This document shows, piece after piece, positions 25,578 to 33,186 of a DNA stretch of 39,285 bases. The stretch is from assembly GCF_001866665.1 (NCBI RefSeq), contig NZ_MLYO01000083.1, positions 1 to 39,285 on the forward strand. The letters run 5' to 3'. The notes beneath the pieces are model-generated. The model saw nothing but the letters and a program-made list of their open reading frames with translations, was not told the origin of the DNA and did no database searches. Position 1 is the first letter of the stretch; every line of letters starts with the position of its first letter. A program made the position numbers and the translations under genes. The DNA is from Streptomyces monashensis. Its GTDB lineage: Bacteria; Actinomycetota; Actinomycetes; Streptomycetales; Streptomycetaceae.

Positions 25578-25667
25578 ATGAAAGTGCGAATGTTCATCTC
25601 CGATGGCTCAGCGGTGGAGCAGCGAATTCTTTGCCTCTCACCCGAAGACGACGGCGGATGGCAGTGA
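25578..25667 (+). CDS. Possible 29-residue leader ORF
   Basis: A short ORF, MKVRMFISDGSAVEQRILCL and nine more residues, starts at ATG 25578 with GAGAGG six bases upstream, and stops four bases before the decarboxylase ATG at 25672. It is well placed for translational coupling or a leader-peptide role. Against it, third-position GC is only about two thirds, lower than the neighbours. No family is recognised. Confidence 0.4.
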   Translation: MKVRMFISDGSAVEQRILCLSPEDDGGWQ

Positions 25668-25671
25668 CCGT

Positions 25672-26958
25672 ATGACGACCTCGAAGAACAGTGTCCAGGG
25701 AAAATCGATGGCGGATCTCGCCGAGGAGTACGGCACCCCGCTGTTCGTCTACGACGCGGACGTCCTCGCGGACACGTACCGCACGTTGCGCGGCCTGCTC
25801 CCCGACGGCGCCGACATCTTCTACTCGCTCAAGGCGAACCCGAACATCAGCGTCTGCGCCCTGCTGAACTCGTTCGGTACGGGAGCCGAGGTCTCCTCCT
25901 ACGCCGAACTGGCCACCGCCCTGCGGGCGGGGGTCGACCCCGGCGACATCATCTTCCTCGGCCCCGGCAAGGACGAGCGGGAGCTCACCGCGTGCGTCGA
26001 AGCCGACATCCACGCGATCGTCTGCGAGTCACTGGACGAACTCGACCTGCTCGACTCGCTGTTGGCAGCGGCAGGACGTGACGACTTCCCGGTGCTCCTC
26101 CGGGTCAACCCGGCCTTCGGCAGCAAGGGGTCCGGGCTGGCCATGGGCGGCAAGCCCCGGCAGTTCGGCATCGACGAAGCCGAACTGCGCGGTTCCAAGC
26201 ACCGCCTCGCGGCCCTCCGCAACATCCGGGTGAAAGGCGTGCACGCGTACATGGGGACGCGGTTCCTCAACCACGAGGACGTCGTCGAGAACACCCGGCG
26301 CATCCTCGCCACCGCGGAGGATCTGGCCGGACAGCTCGGTTTCCCCCTGGAGACCGTCGACTTCGGCGGCGGACTCGGTGTCGCCTACTTCGACAACGAG
26401 AAGGACCTGGACCTCGACGCGCTGGGCGCCGGCCTCGCGGAGGTCATCACCCCCTTCTCGGTGCGCAACCCGAACTGTCGGATGATCATGGAACTGGGTC
26501 GCTTCCTCACCGCCACGGCCGGTACGTACGTCGTCCGCGCCCGCTACGTGAAGGAGTCCATGGGGGAGAGCTTCGTGGTCGCCGACGGCGGCACGAACCA
26601 CCACATGGCGGCCGTCGGCGTCGGCAGCTTCGTCAAGCGCAACTTCCCGGTCCGCCACCTGGAGGACCGAGCCACCGGAGCCTCGCGCCCCTACAGCGTT
26701 ACCGGGCCCCTGTGCACGCCCAACGACGTGGTGGCCAAGAAGGTCCGCCTGCCGGAAGTGCGGCCGGGAGACCTGCTCGCGGTGGAGCGGTCCGGGGCCT
26801 ACGGGCCGACCGCCTCCCCCGGCCTCTTCCTGAGCCACGGCTTCCCGGCCGAGGTGCTCGTCCACGGCGGACGCGCCCACCTCATCCGGGAACGCGACAC
26901 GACGGAGGACCTGCTGGCGAAGCAGCGCCTCGTAGATCTCCGCGCCGCGTCCGCCTGA
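25672..26958 (+). CDS. PLP-dependent (type III fold) aminoacyl-carrier-protein decarboxylase, BtrK/VinO-like
   Basis: 428-residue alanine-racemase-fold decarboxylase. The PLP lysine is Lys54 in FYSLKANPN; also visible are FGTGAEVSSYAELATALRAG, the BtrK-like GSGLAMGGKPRQFGIDE, the phosphate loop VDFGGGLGVAYF, and the active-site Cys in TGPLCTPNDVV. Known relatives (BtrK in butirosin, VinO in vicenistatin, FlvO in fluvirucin) decarboxylate an acidic amino acid linked through its side-chain carboxylate to a carrier protein. The ligase and ACP needed for that are encoded downstream. Start ATG 25672 is four bases after the small ORF stop; ATG 25708, with AGGGA upstream, is an alternative. A free amino-acid substrate cannot be excluded. 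Confidence 0.88.
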   Translation: MTTSKNSVQGKSMADLAEEYGTPLFVYDADVLADTYRTLRGLLPDGADIFYSLKANPNISVCALLNSFGTGAEVSSYAELATALRAGVDPGDIIFLGPGKDERELTACVEADIHAIVCESLDELDLLDSLLAAAGRDDFPVLLRVNPAFGSKGSGLAMGGKPRQFGIDEAELRGSKHRLAALRNIRVKGVHAYMGTRFLNHEDVVENTRRILATAEDLAGQLGFPLETVDFGGGLGVAYFDNEKDLDLDALGAGLAEVITPFSVRNPNCRMIMELGRFLTATAGTYVVRARYVKESMGESFVVADGGTNHHMAAVGVGSFVKRNFPVRHLEDRATGASRPYSVTGPLCTPNDVVAKKVRLPEVRPGDLLAVERSGAYGPTASPGLFLSHGFPAEVLVHGGRAHLIRERDTTEDLLAKQRLVDLRAASA

Positions 26959-27002
26959 ACACGTGATCCGTATGGACACCTGATCCGGAGAACCTGATCC
27001 GA

Positions 27003-27956
27003 ATGAGAACCGCAGCGAAGCAGGTCGCGCGAGTCGGACTGGACGTACTCGACCGCTCCGAAATCCGCCGCCTCATCGAACGACCCTGGTTCTTGCGCTT
27101 CAGTTTCGCCCCGGAGGAAATAGCCCACGCCGAGACCCTCGGCGAAGACCGCCGCCTGGAATTCCTGGCCGGTCGGTTCGCCGCCAAAGAGGCCCTCCTC
27201 AAAGTCCTGGGAATCGGTTTCCTGCAAGGTGTGACGCCACGGGAGATCTGCGTGGAGCACACCGCGCACGGCGCCCCCGTCGTCCACCTCCGCGGACGAG
27301 CCGCGCAACTGACCCCGTCATCCGTCTCGGTCTCCATCACTCACAAGCAGAACGTCGTGGCCGCCGTCGCCATCAGCCTCCCCGAGGCCAATGGTGCGAC
27401 CGCTGACGACGCCACCAGCGAAGCCGCCGGGAACAGACGAACCGAACCCACTGCACCGAAGGAGCTTGCCGCCGTGCCGCCGCCGAACACCCCCGCGACC
27501 GCGACCGTCGGGACCAGTACCCGCGACGAGCGAGAAGCGCAGACCAGCGCCTTCCTCCGTGTACGCGTCGGTCAGGAAGAGGCCCACTACGGGGGCAACC
27601 TCGTCGACGGTGCGCGCATCCTGCGCCTGTTCGGCGACCTCGTCACCGAGATCACCCTCCGCACGGACGGCGACGAAGGGCTGCTGGCGCAGTACAGCGA
27701 CATCCGCTTCACCGCACCCGTGAGGCCCGGCGACTACATCGAGGCGCACGCACGGCTGGTGCGCCAGACCCGACTGCGCCGCGTGGTCGAGCTGCAGGCG
27801 CACAAGGTCATCCGCGCCAGCCCCGAAGAGGCCGACAGCGCCGGCGAGGTTCTCGACGAGCCTCAACTCGTGTGCGCCGCGACCGCCACCACCGTCGTAC
27901 CCCACCGGCGGGCGCACACGGCGACAGCCCGCACCCCCACGGCCGAGGAGGCCTGA
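27003..27956 (+). CDS. Fusion of AcpS-type phosphopantetheinyl transferase and 3-aminobutyryl-CoA ammonia-lyase-like hotdog domain
   Basis: 317-residue two-domain protein. Residues 10-124 form an AcpS-type PPTase with the Mg/CoA residues Asp14 (VGLDVLDRSEIRRL) and Glu63 (GRFAAKEALLKVLGIGF), expected to activate the cluster ACP. An Ala/Pro/Thr linker (about 128-178) leads to a hotdog domain (about 183-300) with EAHYGGNLVDGARILRLFGD, RTDGDEGLLAQYSDIRFTAP and VRPGDYIEAHARLV. From memory these match 3-aminobutyryl-CoA ammonia-lyase, which reversibly removes ammonia from beta-aminoacyl thioesters. The fusion suggests this lyase works on the ACP-bound beta-aminoacyl group made by the upstream decarboxylase. 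Its stop overlaps the ligase start (TGATG). A generic thioesterase is the alternative reading of the hotdog domain. Confidence 0.85.
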   Translation: MRTAAKQVARVGLDVLDRSEIRRLIERPWFLRFSFAPEEIAHAETLGEDRRLEFLAGRFAAKEALLKVLGIGFLQGVTPREICVEHTAHGAPVVHLRGRAAQLTPSSVSVSITHKQNVVAAVAISLPEANGATADDATSEAAGNRRTEPTAPKELAAVPPPNTPATATVGTSTRDEREAQTSAFLRVRVGQEEAHYGGNLVDGARILRLFGDLVTEITLRTDGDEGLLAQYSDIRFTAPVRPGDYIEAHARLVRQTRLRRVVELQAHKVIRASPEEADSAGEVLDEPQLVCAATATTVVPHRRAHTATARTPTAEEA

Positions 27957-29506
27957 TGCCCCGCACTCCGCAGCTCCTGCACGAGATACTGGACCGAGCC
28001 GCCGACCGCGATCCGGAGTCGGCCGCACTGAGCTCGCGCGGCCACGGCCTGACCTACCGGGAACTCGCGACCGCCACCACCGCCATGGCCGCCCGCCTGC
28101 GGCGCGAGGGCCTGCGACGCGGCGACCGGATCATCGTCACCGCCTCCGACGGCATCGGCATCGCCATCCTGGTCTACGCCGCCTCGCGCGTCGGCGCCGT
28201 CTTCAGCGTGCTCCACGAGCAAGTACGCGGCGGGCCGCTGGAACACGTCCTGCGCGACTGCGAGCCCGCGCTGCTGGTCTCCGACGACCCCGACGCCGGA
28301 CGGACCGCCGCCGAGCACGGCGTCCGCTCCCTCGCGCTCGACGAGCTCGTGCCCACGGCACTCGACGCGGACACCGCCGAGGCCGCTACCTCCGCCGGCC
28401 CGAGCGCCCTGGGCGTGGACCCCGTCAGCCTGATCTACACCTCGGGCACCACTTCCCTGCCCAAGGCCGTGGTCAGCACCCACCAGCAGGTACTCTTCGC
28501 CGCCACCGCGATCCAGGAGTGCCTGGACTACCGCAGCGACGACGTCGTCTACTGCCCGCTTCCGCTCTCCTTCGACTACGGCCTCTACCAGGTCTACCTC
28601 GCGGCCCTCAGCGGTGCCCGGCTCCACCTGGCCACGGTCGCCGAGGTCGGCCCCCCGCTGCTGCGCAGCCTGGAGGAGGCGGGCGCCACCGTCCTGCCCT
28701 CCATGCCCTCCGTCTCGGACCGGCTCGCCTGGCTGCTCGGCCGCAGCAGCGGGGGCCCGAGCCGCCTGCGCCTGCTCACCAACACCGGCGCGGCGCTCTC
28801 CGAGACCACCATGACCGCGCTGCGCGCCGCCCTGCCCCACCTGCGAATCCAGGTGATGTACGGCCTCACCGAGTGCAAGCGCACGGCGATCATGCCCCCC
28901 GACGGGGACCTTGACCACCCAGGCTCCTGCGGGCTGCCGCTGCCGGGCACCGAGGTCTTCATCGTCGACGACGACGGCGACCGGCTGCCCGCGGGAGAGA
29001 TCGGCCAGATCGTCGTCCGCGGACCCAACGTCATGGCCGGGTACTGGCGCCGCCCCGAGCTGACCGCCGCGCGCTTCCCGCGCGCAGAGGGGCTGTTCCC
29101 CGAGCTGCGCACCGGCGACTACGGCTGGCAGGACAAGGACGGCTACCTCTACTTCTCCGGCCGCAGGGACGACCTCTACAAGGAGCGCGGGTTCCGCCTC
29201 AGCACCACCGAGGTCGAGGCCGCCGCGACCCGGGTCGACGGAGTGACTTCTGCCGCCGTACTGCCTCCTGAGGGCAAGCGGACCGCGCTCCTCGCCGTCG
29301 TCGCGGACATCACCGCCGACCAGGTGCGCGCGGGCATGCGGGACCACATCGAGCCCTTCAAGATCCCGCGCCGCTGCGTCCGCCTCGACGCCCTGCCCAC
29401 CAACGGCAACGGCAAGGTCGACCGCAAGAAGCTGACCGCCCTGATCGAACAGGACCCGCCCGCCTCGGTCATCACCGAGGCCCTCCAGGCACGCCTGGCC
29501 CACTGA
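27956..29506 (+). CDS. AMP-dependent acyl/aminoacyl-ACP ligase (VinN/FlvN-like role)
   Basis: 516-residue ANL-superfamily adenylating enzyme. The P-loop motif is LIYTSGTTSLPKAV (160-173), substrate-pocket region PLPLSFDYGLYQVY (201-214), A5-like motif QVMYGLTECKRTA, GEIGQIVVRGPNVMAGYW, the hinge GYLYFSGRRDDLYKERGFRL, and the catalytic lysine in NGNGKVDRKKL. ATG 27956 overlaps the upstream stop and follows GAGGAGG. With the ACP and the decarboxylase it forms the same trio as VinN/VinL/VinO and FlvN/FlvL/FlvO, which load 3-methylaspartate or aspartate on a carrier protein and decarboxylate it to a beta-aminoacyl-ACP. Substrate identity is inferred from that analogy, not read from pocket residues. 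Confidence 0.9.
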   Translation: MPRTPQLLHEILDRAADRDPESAALSSRGHGLTYRELATATTAMAARLRREGLRRGDRIIVTASDGIGIAILVYAASRVGAVFSVLHEQVRGGPLEHVLRDCEPALLVSDDPDAGRTAAEHGVRSLALDELVPTALDADTAEAATSAGPSALGVDPVSLIYTSGTTSLPKAVVSTHQQVLFAATAIQECLDYRSDDVVYCPLPLSFDYGLYQVYLAALSGARLHLATVAEVGPPLLRSLEEAGATVLPSMPSVSDRLAWLLGRSSGGPSRLRLLTNTGAALSETTMTALRAALPHLRIQVMYGLTECKRTAIMPPDGDLDHPGSCGLPLPGTEVFIVDDDGDRLPAGEIGQIVVRGPNVMAGYWRRPELTAARFPRAEGLFPELRTGDYGWQDKDGYLYFSGRRDDLYKERGFRLSTTEVEAAATRVDGVTSAAVLPPEGKRTALLAVVADITADQVRAGMRDHIEPFKIPRRCVRLDALPTNGNGKVDRKKLTALIEQDPPASVITEALQARLAH

Positions 29507-29576
29507 CCCCCTGTACGCCCCACCAGAGCAACGCCCGAGAACGACAACTTCACCCGACCCACGGGAGGAACTGACC

Positions 29577-29840
29577 ATGGACCGCCAGCATGTCGTCACC
29601 GCCCTCGAGAACGCCCTCACCGACGTCCTGGAGCGCCCCGTCACCAATCTCACCGGCGACGTGAAGCTCTTCGCCGACCTGCACCTGGACTCCACCACCA
29701 TGCTCGAGATGCTCATGTTCCTCGAGGACTCCATCGGCCTGGTCGTCGACCCGGAGGAGCTGGACGCGGACGACTTCGTCTCCGTGGGCACCTTCACCGA
29801 CTTCGTCCTCGCCACACGGGGTGAGCAGGTCGCGGCATGA
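29577..29840 (+). CDS. Free-standing acyl carrier protein
   Basis: 87-residue carrier protein. The phosphopantetheine serine is Ser39 in FADLHLDSTTMLEMLMFLED; the rest has the four-helix ACP profile. ATG 29577 follows GGGAGGA. It lies directly after the adenylating ligase and overlaps the EctB start by four bases (ATGA). No polyketide synthase or NRPS is encoded in the window, so this ACP appears to serve a small-molecule pathway. The PPTase two genes upstream is its likely activator. Confidence 0.93.
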   Translation: MDRQHVVTALENALTDVLERPVTNLTGDVKLFADLHLDSTTMLEMLMFLEDSIGLVVDPEELDADDFVSVGTFTDFVLATRGEQVAA

Positions 29841-31099
29841 CGCTTACCCAGCCCGACCTCAGTGTCTTCACGACCCTGGAGTCCGAGGTACGCAGCTACT
29901 GCCGCAGCTGGCCCACCGTGTTCGACCGCGCGCACGGCAGCCGGATGTACGACGAGGACGGGCACGAGTACCTCGACTTCTTCGCCGGGGCCGGCTCCCT
30001 CAACTACGGCCACAACAATCCCGTGCTCAAGCGCGCTCTGCTCGACTACCTGGAGCACGACGGCGTCACCCACGGCCTGGACATGTCCACCACGGCCAAG
30101 CGCGCGTTCCTCGAGCACTTCCAGAACACGGTGCTGCGCCCACGGGACCTGCCCTACAAGGTGATGTTCCCAGGCCCGACCGGCACCAACGCCGTCGAGG
30201 CCGCCCTCAAGCTGGCGCGCAAGGTGAAAGAGCGCGAGACGGTCGTCTCGTTCACCAACGCCTTCCACGGCATGTCGCTGGGCTCCCTGGCCGTGAGCGC
30301 CAACGCCTTCAAGCGCGCGGGCGCGGGCGTCCCTCTCGTCCACACCACCCGGATGCCCTTCGACCACTACATGGAGGGAAAGACGCCCGACTTCCAGTGG
30401 TTCGAGCAGCTGCTCGTGGACCGCGGATCGGGGCTCGACCAGCCAGCGGCGGTCATCGTGGAGACGGTCCAGGGCGAGGGCGGCATCAACGTGGCCCGCC
30501 CCGAGTGGCTGCACGCCCTCGCCCGGCTCTGCCGCCGGCACGACATGCTGCTGATCGTCGACGACATCCAGATGGGCTGCGGCCGCACCGGCGCCTTCTT
30601 CTCCTTCGAGGAGTCGGGCATCGTGCCGGACATCGTCACCGTCTCCAAGTCCATCAGCGGCTACGGACTGCCCATGTCACTCTGCCTGTTCCGACCGGAT
30701 CTCGACGTGTGGGAGCCGGGCGAGCACAACGGCACCTTCCGCGGCAACAACCCGGCCTTCGTCACCGCGACCGCCGCCCTCAACACCTACTGGACCGACG
30801 ACACGCTGGAGCGGCAGACCCTGGCGCACGCCCAGACCATCGAGGCCGCGCTCCGCGACACCGCCGCGCACCACAGCGGATCGGCCTACCGCGGCCGCGG
30901 GATGGCCTGGGGCCTGGAGCTCGCCGACCCCCGGCACGCAGGGCGCGCCGCACGCCGCGCCTTCGAACTCGGGCTCCTCGTCGAGACCGCCGGGGCCCAC
31001 GACGAGGTCCTGAAACTGCTGCCCCCGCTCACCATCACCACCGACGACCTCGACGAGGGACTGCGCACCGTGCAGCGCGCGGTCCACGAAACGACGTAA
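29837..31099 (+). CDS. ectB-like: EctB-like diaminobutyrate:2-oxoglutarate aminotransferase
   Basis: 420-residue class III PLP aminotransferase with EctB features: DFFAGAGSLNYGHNNP near residue 48, MFPGPTGTNAVEAALKLARK, VDDIQMGCGRTG (241-252), the PLP lysine Lys271 in VSKSISGYGLPMSL, and EHNGTFRGNN. Known reaction: transamination of L-aspartate-beta-semialdehyde by glutamate to L-2,4-diaminobutyrate. All key residues look canonical. Its start overlaps the ACP stop (ATGA), so expression of the ACP and of this enzyme is coupled, an unusual context for EctB, which normally follows ectA. Confidence 0.93.
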   Translation: MTLTQPDLSVFTTLESEVRSYCRSWPTVFDRAHGSRMYDEDGHEYLDFFAGAGSLNYGHNNPVLKRALLDYLEHDGVTHGLDMSTTAKRAFLEHFQNTVLRPRDLPYKVMFPGPTGTNAVEAALKLARKVKERETVVSFTNAFHGMSLGSLAVSANAFKRAGAGVPLVHTTRMPFDHYMEGKTPDFQWFEQLLVDRGSGLDQPAAVIVETVQGEGGINVARPEWLHALARLCRRHDMLLIVDDIQMGCGRTGAFFSFEESGIVPDIVTVSKSISGYGLPMSLCLFRPDLDVWEPGEHNGTFRGNNPAFVTATAALNTYWTDDTLERQTLAHAQTIEAALRDTAAHHSGSAYRGRGMAWGLELADPRHAGRAARRAFELGLLVETAGAHDEVLKLLPPLTITTDDLDEGLRTVQRAVHETT

Positions 31100-31151
31100 C
31101 CGCCCCGCCACCGACATGAGAGACGACACGAAAGAAAGGCCCCGACCCGAC

Positions 31152-31697
31152 ATGACGATCACCATGCCCACCGCAGCCGCCACCGAGCGGAACACCGCCG
31201 GGAAAATGCAGGCCCTCTTCCGCGCACCGGTCCCCCAGGACGGACCCGCCGTGTGGAAGATGGTCGGGAACACTCCCGGCCTGGACTCCAACAGCGTCTA
31301 CTACTACTCGCTGTGGTTCCGGGACTTCGCCGACGGCTCGCTGGTCGCGACCGTGGACGACGAACTCGTCGGCTTCCTCACGGGCTACCGCCGCCCCGAG
31401 GAGCCCGAGACCTACTTCGTGTGGCAGACCGCCGTCAACCCGCGTCACGGCATCCCGTTCCTCGGCGTCAAGCTCTTCCAGGAGGCGGCCGACCAGCAGG
31501 TTGCCAACGGCGCCCGGTACGTCGAGGCCACTGTCTCCGCCGAGAACAAGGCGATCATCATGGTGCTCAAGCAGTACGCGAAGAAGCACTCGGCCCCCAT
31601 CGAGACCCGCGTGCTCTTCCCCAGCTCCCTCTTCGCCGACAGCGAGGGCCACCACGACGAGGTCCTCTACCGCATCGGTCCGCTGACCGCCGGCTGA
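31152..31697 (+). CDS. ectA-like: EctA-like GNAT acyltransferase with altered donor loop
   Basis: 181-residue GNAT protein clearly related to diaminobutyrate acetyltransferase: FRAPVPQDGPAVWKMV, GLDSNSVYYYSLWF, VGFLTGYRRPEEPETYFVWQ, ATVSAENKAIIMVLKQYAKK and HHDEVLYRI. In normal EctA the acetyl-CoA pyrophosphate loop follows VDPRARGQGLA or similar; here it reads VNPRHGIPFLG (95-105), so the R/Q-x-x-G-x-G/A pattern is lost. LLLCxHF is also changed, to SLWFRDF. I infer a different acyl donor, possibly the ACP of this operon, while the acceptor is still probably diaminobutyrate. ATG 31152 follows GAAAGG by twelve bases; an ATG twelve codons earlier has no ribosome site. Confidence 0.85.
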   Translation: MTITMPTAAATERNTAGKMQALFRAPVPQDGPAVWKMVGNTPGLDSNSVYYYSLWFRDFADGSLVATVDDELVGFLTGYRRPEEPETYFVWQTAVNPRHGIPFLGVKLFQEAADQQVANGARYVEATVSAENKAIIMVLKQYAKKHSAPIETRVLFPSSLFADSEGHHDEVLYRIGPLTAG

Positions 31698-31757
31698 ACC
31701 GGGCCGCCCGTCACTGGTCCGAGCAGCACCGCATCCGACGACTGGGAACCGACCGCC

Positions 31758-32963
31758 ATGGCCACGCAACCCGCGACACTGCACCTCGACATCAGCAACG
31801 CCCACTTCCGCATGGACTCCGAGCAGGTGCGGAAGGCACGAGACGCCCACTGGTACGCACGTACGGACTGGGGCATCGCCGTCCTGCGCTACGAGGACAG
31901 CAGCGCCCTTCTGAAGAGCCCCCTGCTGACGCAAGGATCGGCCAAGTGGCCCGCCCAGCACGGGGTCGTCGAAGGACACTTCGACGAGTGGTGGCAGAAG
32001 ACACTGCTGGTGCTGGAGGGCGACGAGCACAACAGGATTCGCCGCCTGGTGAACCCCGCCTTCTCGCCGCGCCGGATAGCGCCCCTGCACGCGAAGTTCC
32101 AGGCCCTGGCGGACGGTCTGGTAGACGAGTGGATCGACGACGGGCGCACCGAGTTCGCGAGCCAGTTCGCCGCACCGTACGCGACCAGGATTCTGTGCGT
32201 GATGCTGGGCATCGACGAGAACGACTGGAAGAAGATCCACGAACTCGCCTCCACGATCGGCCTCGGCCTCGGCATCACCATCCAGGAGAACATCGCCCGG
32301 ATCGACCAGGCCGTCGTCGAGCTGACCGAGTACGCCGAGTCCCTGGTCCGCAGCCGCAGGGAGTCCCCCAACGGCGACATCCTGAGCACCCTCGTGGAGA
32401 CGAGGGACGAGGACGCGGGCAAGCTCTCCGACGAGGAGCTCATCAACCTCATCATCCTGTTGATCTTCGCGGGCATCGACACGACCCGGAACCAACTGGC
32501 CTTGAGCGTCGAGGCGTTCTCCAAGCAGCCCGACCAGTGGGAGAAGCTGGCATCGGAACCCGAGCGCTACTCCGCCGCGGCGGTCGAGGAGGCGCTGCGC
32601 GTCGACCCGATCGGCCGCTGGATCTCGCGCGAAGCGGCGGAGACGTTCCAGTACAAGGAGCGCACGATCGAAAAGGGGACCACGCTCCACCTCTTCACCA
32701 TGACGTCGGCCACCGACCCGGCCGCGTTCGACAACCCCGACCGCATCGACCTCGACGCAGAGCGCTCCCCGCACTTCGCGTTCGGCGGCGGACTGCACCA
32801 CTGCCTGGGGCACTTCGTCGCCCGTGCGGACATCGCAGTGGCCCTCTCGACGCTGGCCACGCGGCTGACCGACCTGCGCGTGGAGGAGGACGCCGAGTGG
32901 CTGCCCGACTCCGGCAACACGGGGGCGGTCTCGCTACCCATCACGTTCACCTCGCGTTCCTGA
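31758..32963 (+). CDS. Cytochrome P450
   Basis: 401-residue bacterial class I P450. The heme-binding loop is AFGGGLHHCLGH with Cys349; the oxygen-binding I-helix is FAGIDTTRN (237-245); the ExxR motif is EEALR (277-281). Length is normal and there is no membrane anchor. It is followed 25 bases later by a 3Fe-4S ferredoxin and then a ferredoxin reductase, so a full three-component oxygenase is encoded here. It lies between EctA and EctC, which points to oxidation of an ectoine-type intermediate or product. The oxidised position is unknown. Confidence 0.95.
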   Translation: MATQPATLHLDISNAHFRMDSEQVRKARDAHWYARTDWGIAVLRYEDSSALLKSPLLTQGSAKWPAQHGVVEGHFDEWWQKTLLVLEGDEHNRIRRLVNPAFSPRRIAPLHAKFQALADGLVDEWIDDGRTEFASQFAAPYATRILCVMLGIDENDWKKIHELASTIGLGLGITIQENIARIDQAVVELTEYAESLVRSRRESPNGDILSTLVETRDEDAGKLSDEELINLIILLIFAGIDTTRNQLALSVEAFSKQPDQWEKLASEPERYSAAAVEEALRVDPIGRWISREAAETFQYKERTIEKGTTLHLFTMTSATDPAAFDNPDRIDLDAERSPHFAFGGGLHHCLGHFVARADIAVALSTLATRLTDLRVEEDAEWLPDSGNTGAVSLPITFTSRS

Positions 32964-32988
32964 ACCGCGCTTCCGATCGGAGGAGACC

Positions 32989-33186
32989 ATGAAGATCACC
33001 GTTGACGAGGTCAAGTGCCAGAACCACGGCCTGTGCGCCATCTCGGCGCCGGACCACTTCGAGCTCGACGCCGACGGGAAGCTGACGTACCAAGAGACGT
33101 TCGACGAGGAGAACCTCGACGCGATCGAGGACGCCATCGACTCGTGCCCCTTGCAGGCGATCGTCATGGACCGTGACGCCGCATGA
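32989..33186 (+). CDS. 3Fe-4S ferredoxin (P450 redox partner)
   Basis: 65-residue ferredoxin. The cluster ligands are Cys10 and Cys16 (KCQNHGLCAI) and Cys53 (SCPLQAI); position 13, where a fourth Cys would sit in a 4Fe-4S protein, is His. This is the usual small ferredoxin of Streptomyces P450 systems and is acidic as expected. Its stop overlaps the ATG of the reductase gene (ATGA). Confidence 0.95.
   Translation: MKITVDEVKCQNHGLCAISAPDHFELDADGKLTYQETFDEENLDAIEDAIDSCPLQAIVMDRDAA

Noticed and set aside
27863..30541. 892-codon minus-strand open frame opposite the ligase, ACP and EctB genes
   Set aside because: Val/Gly/Arg-rich shadow of plus-strand genes, without domains; the plus strand is fully explained.
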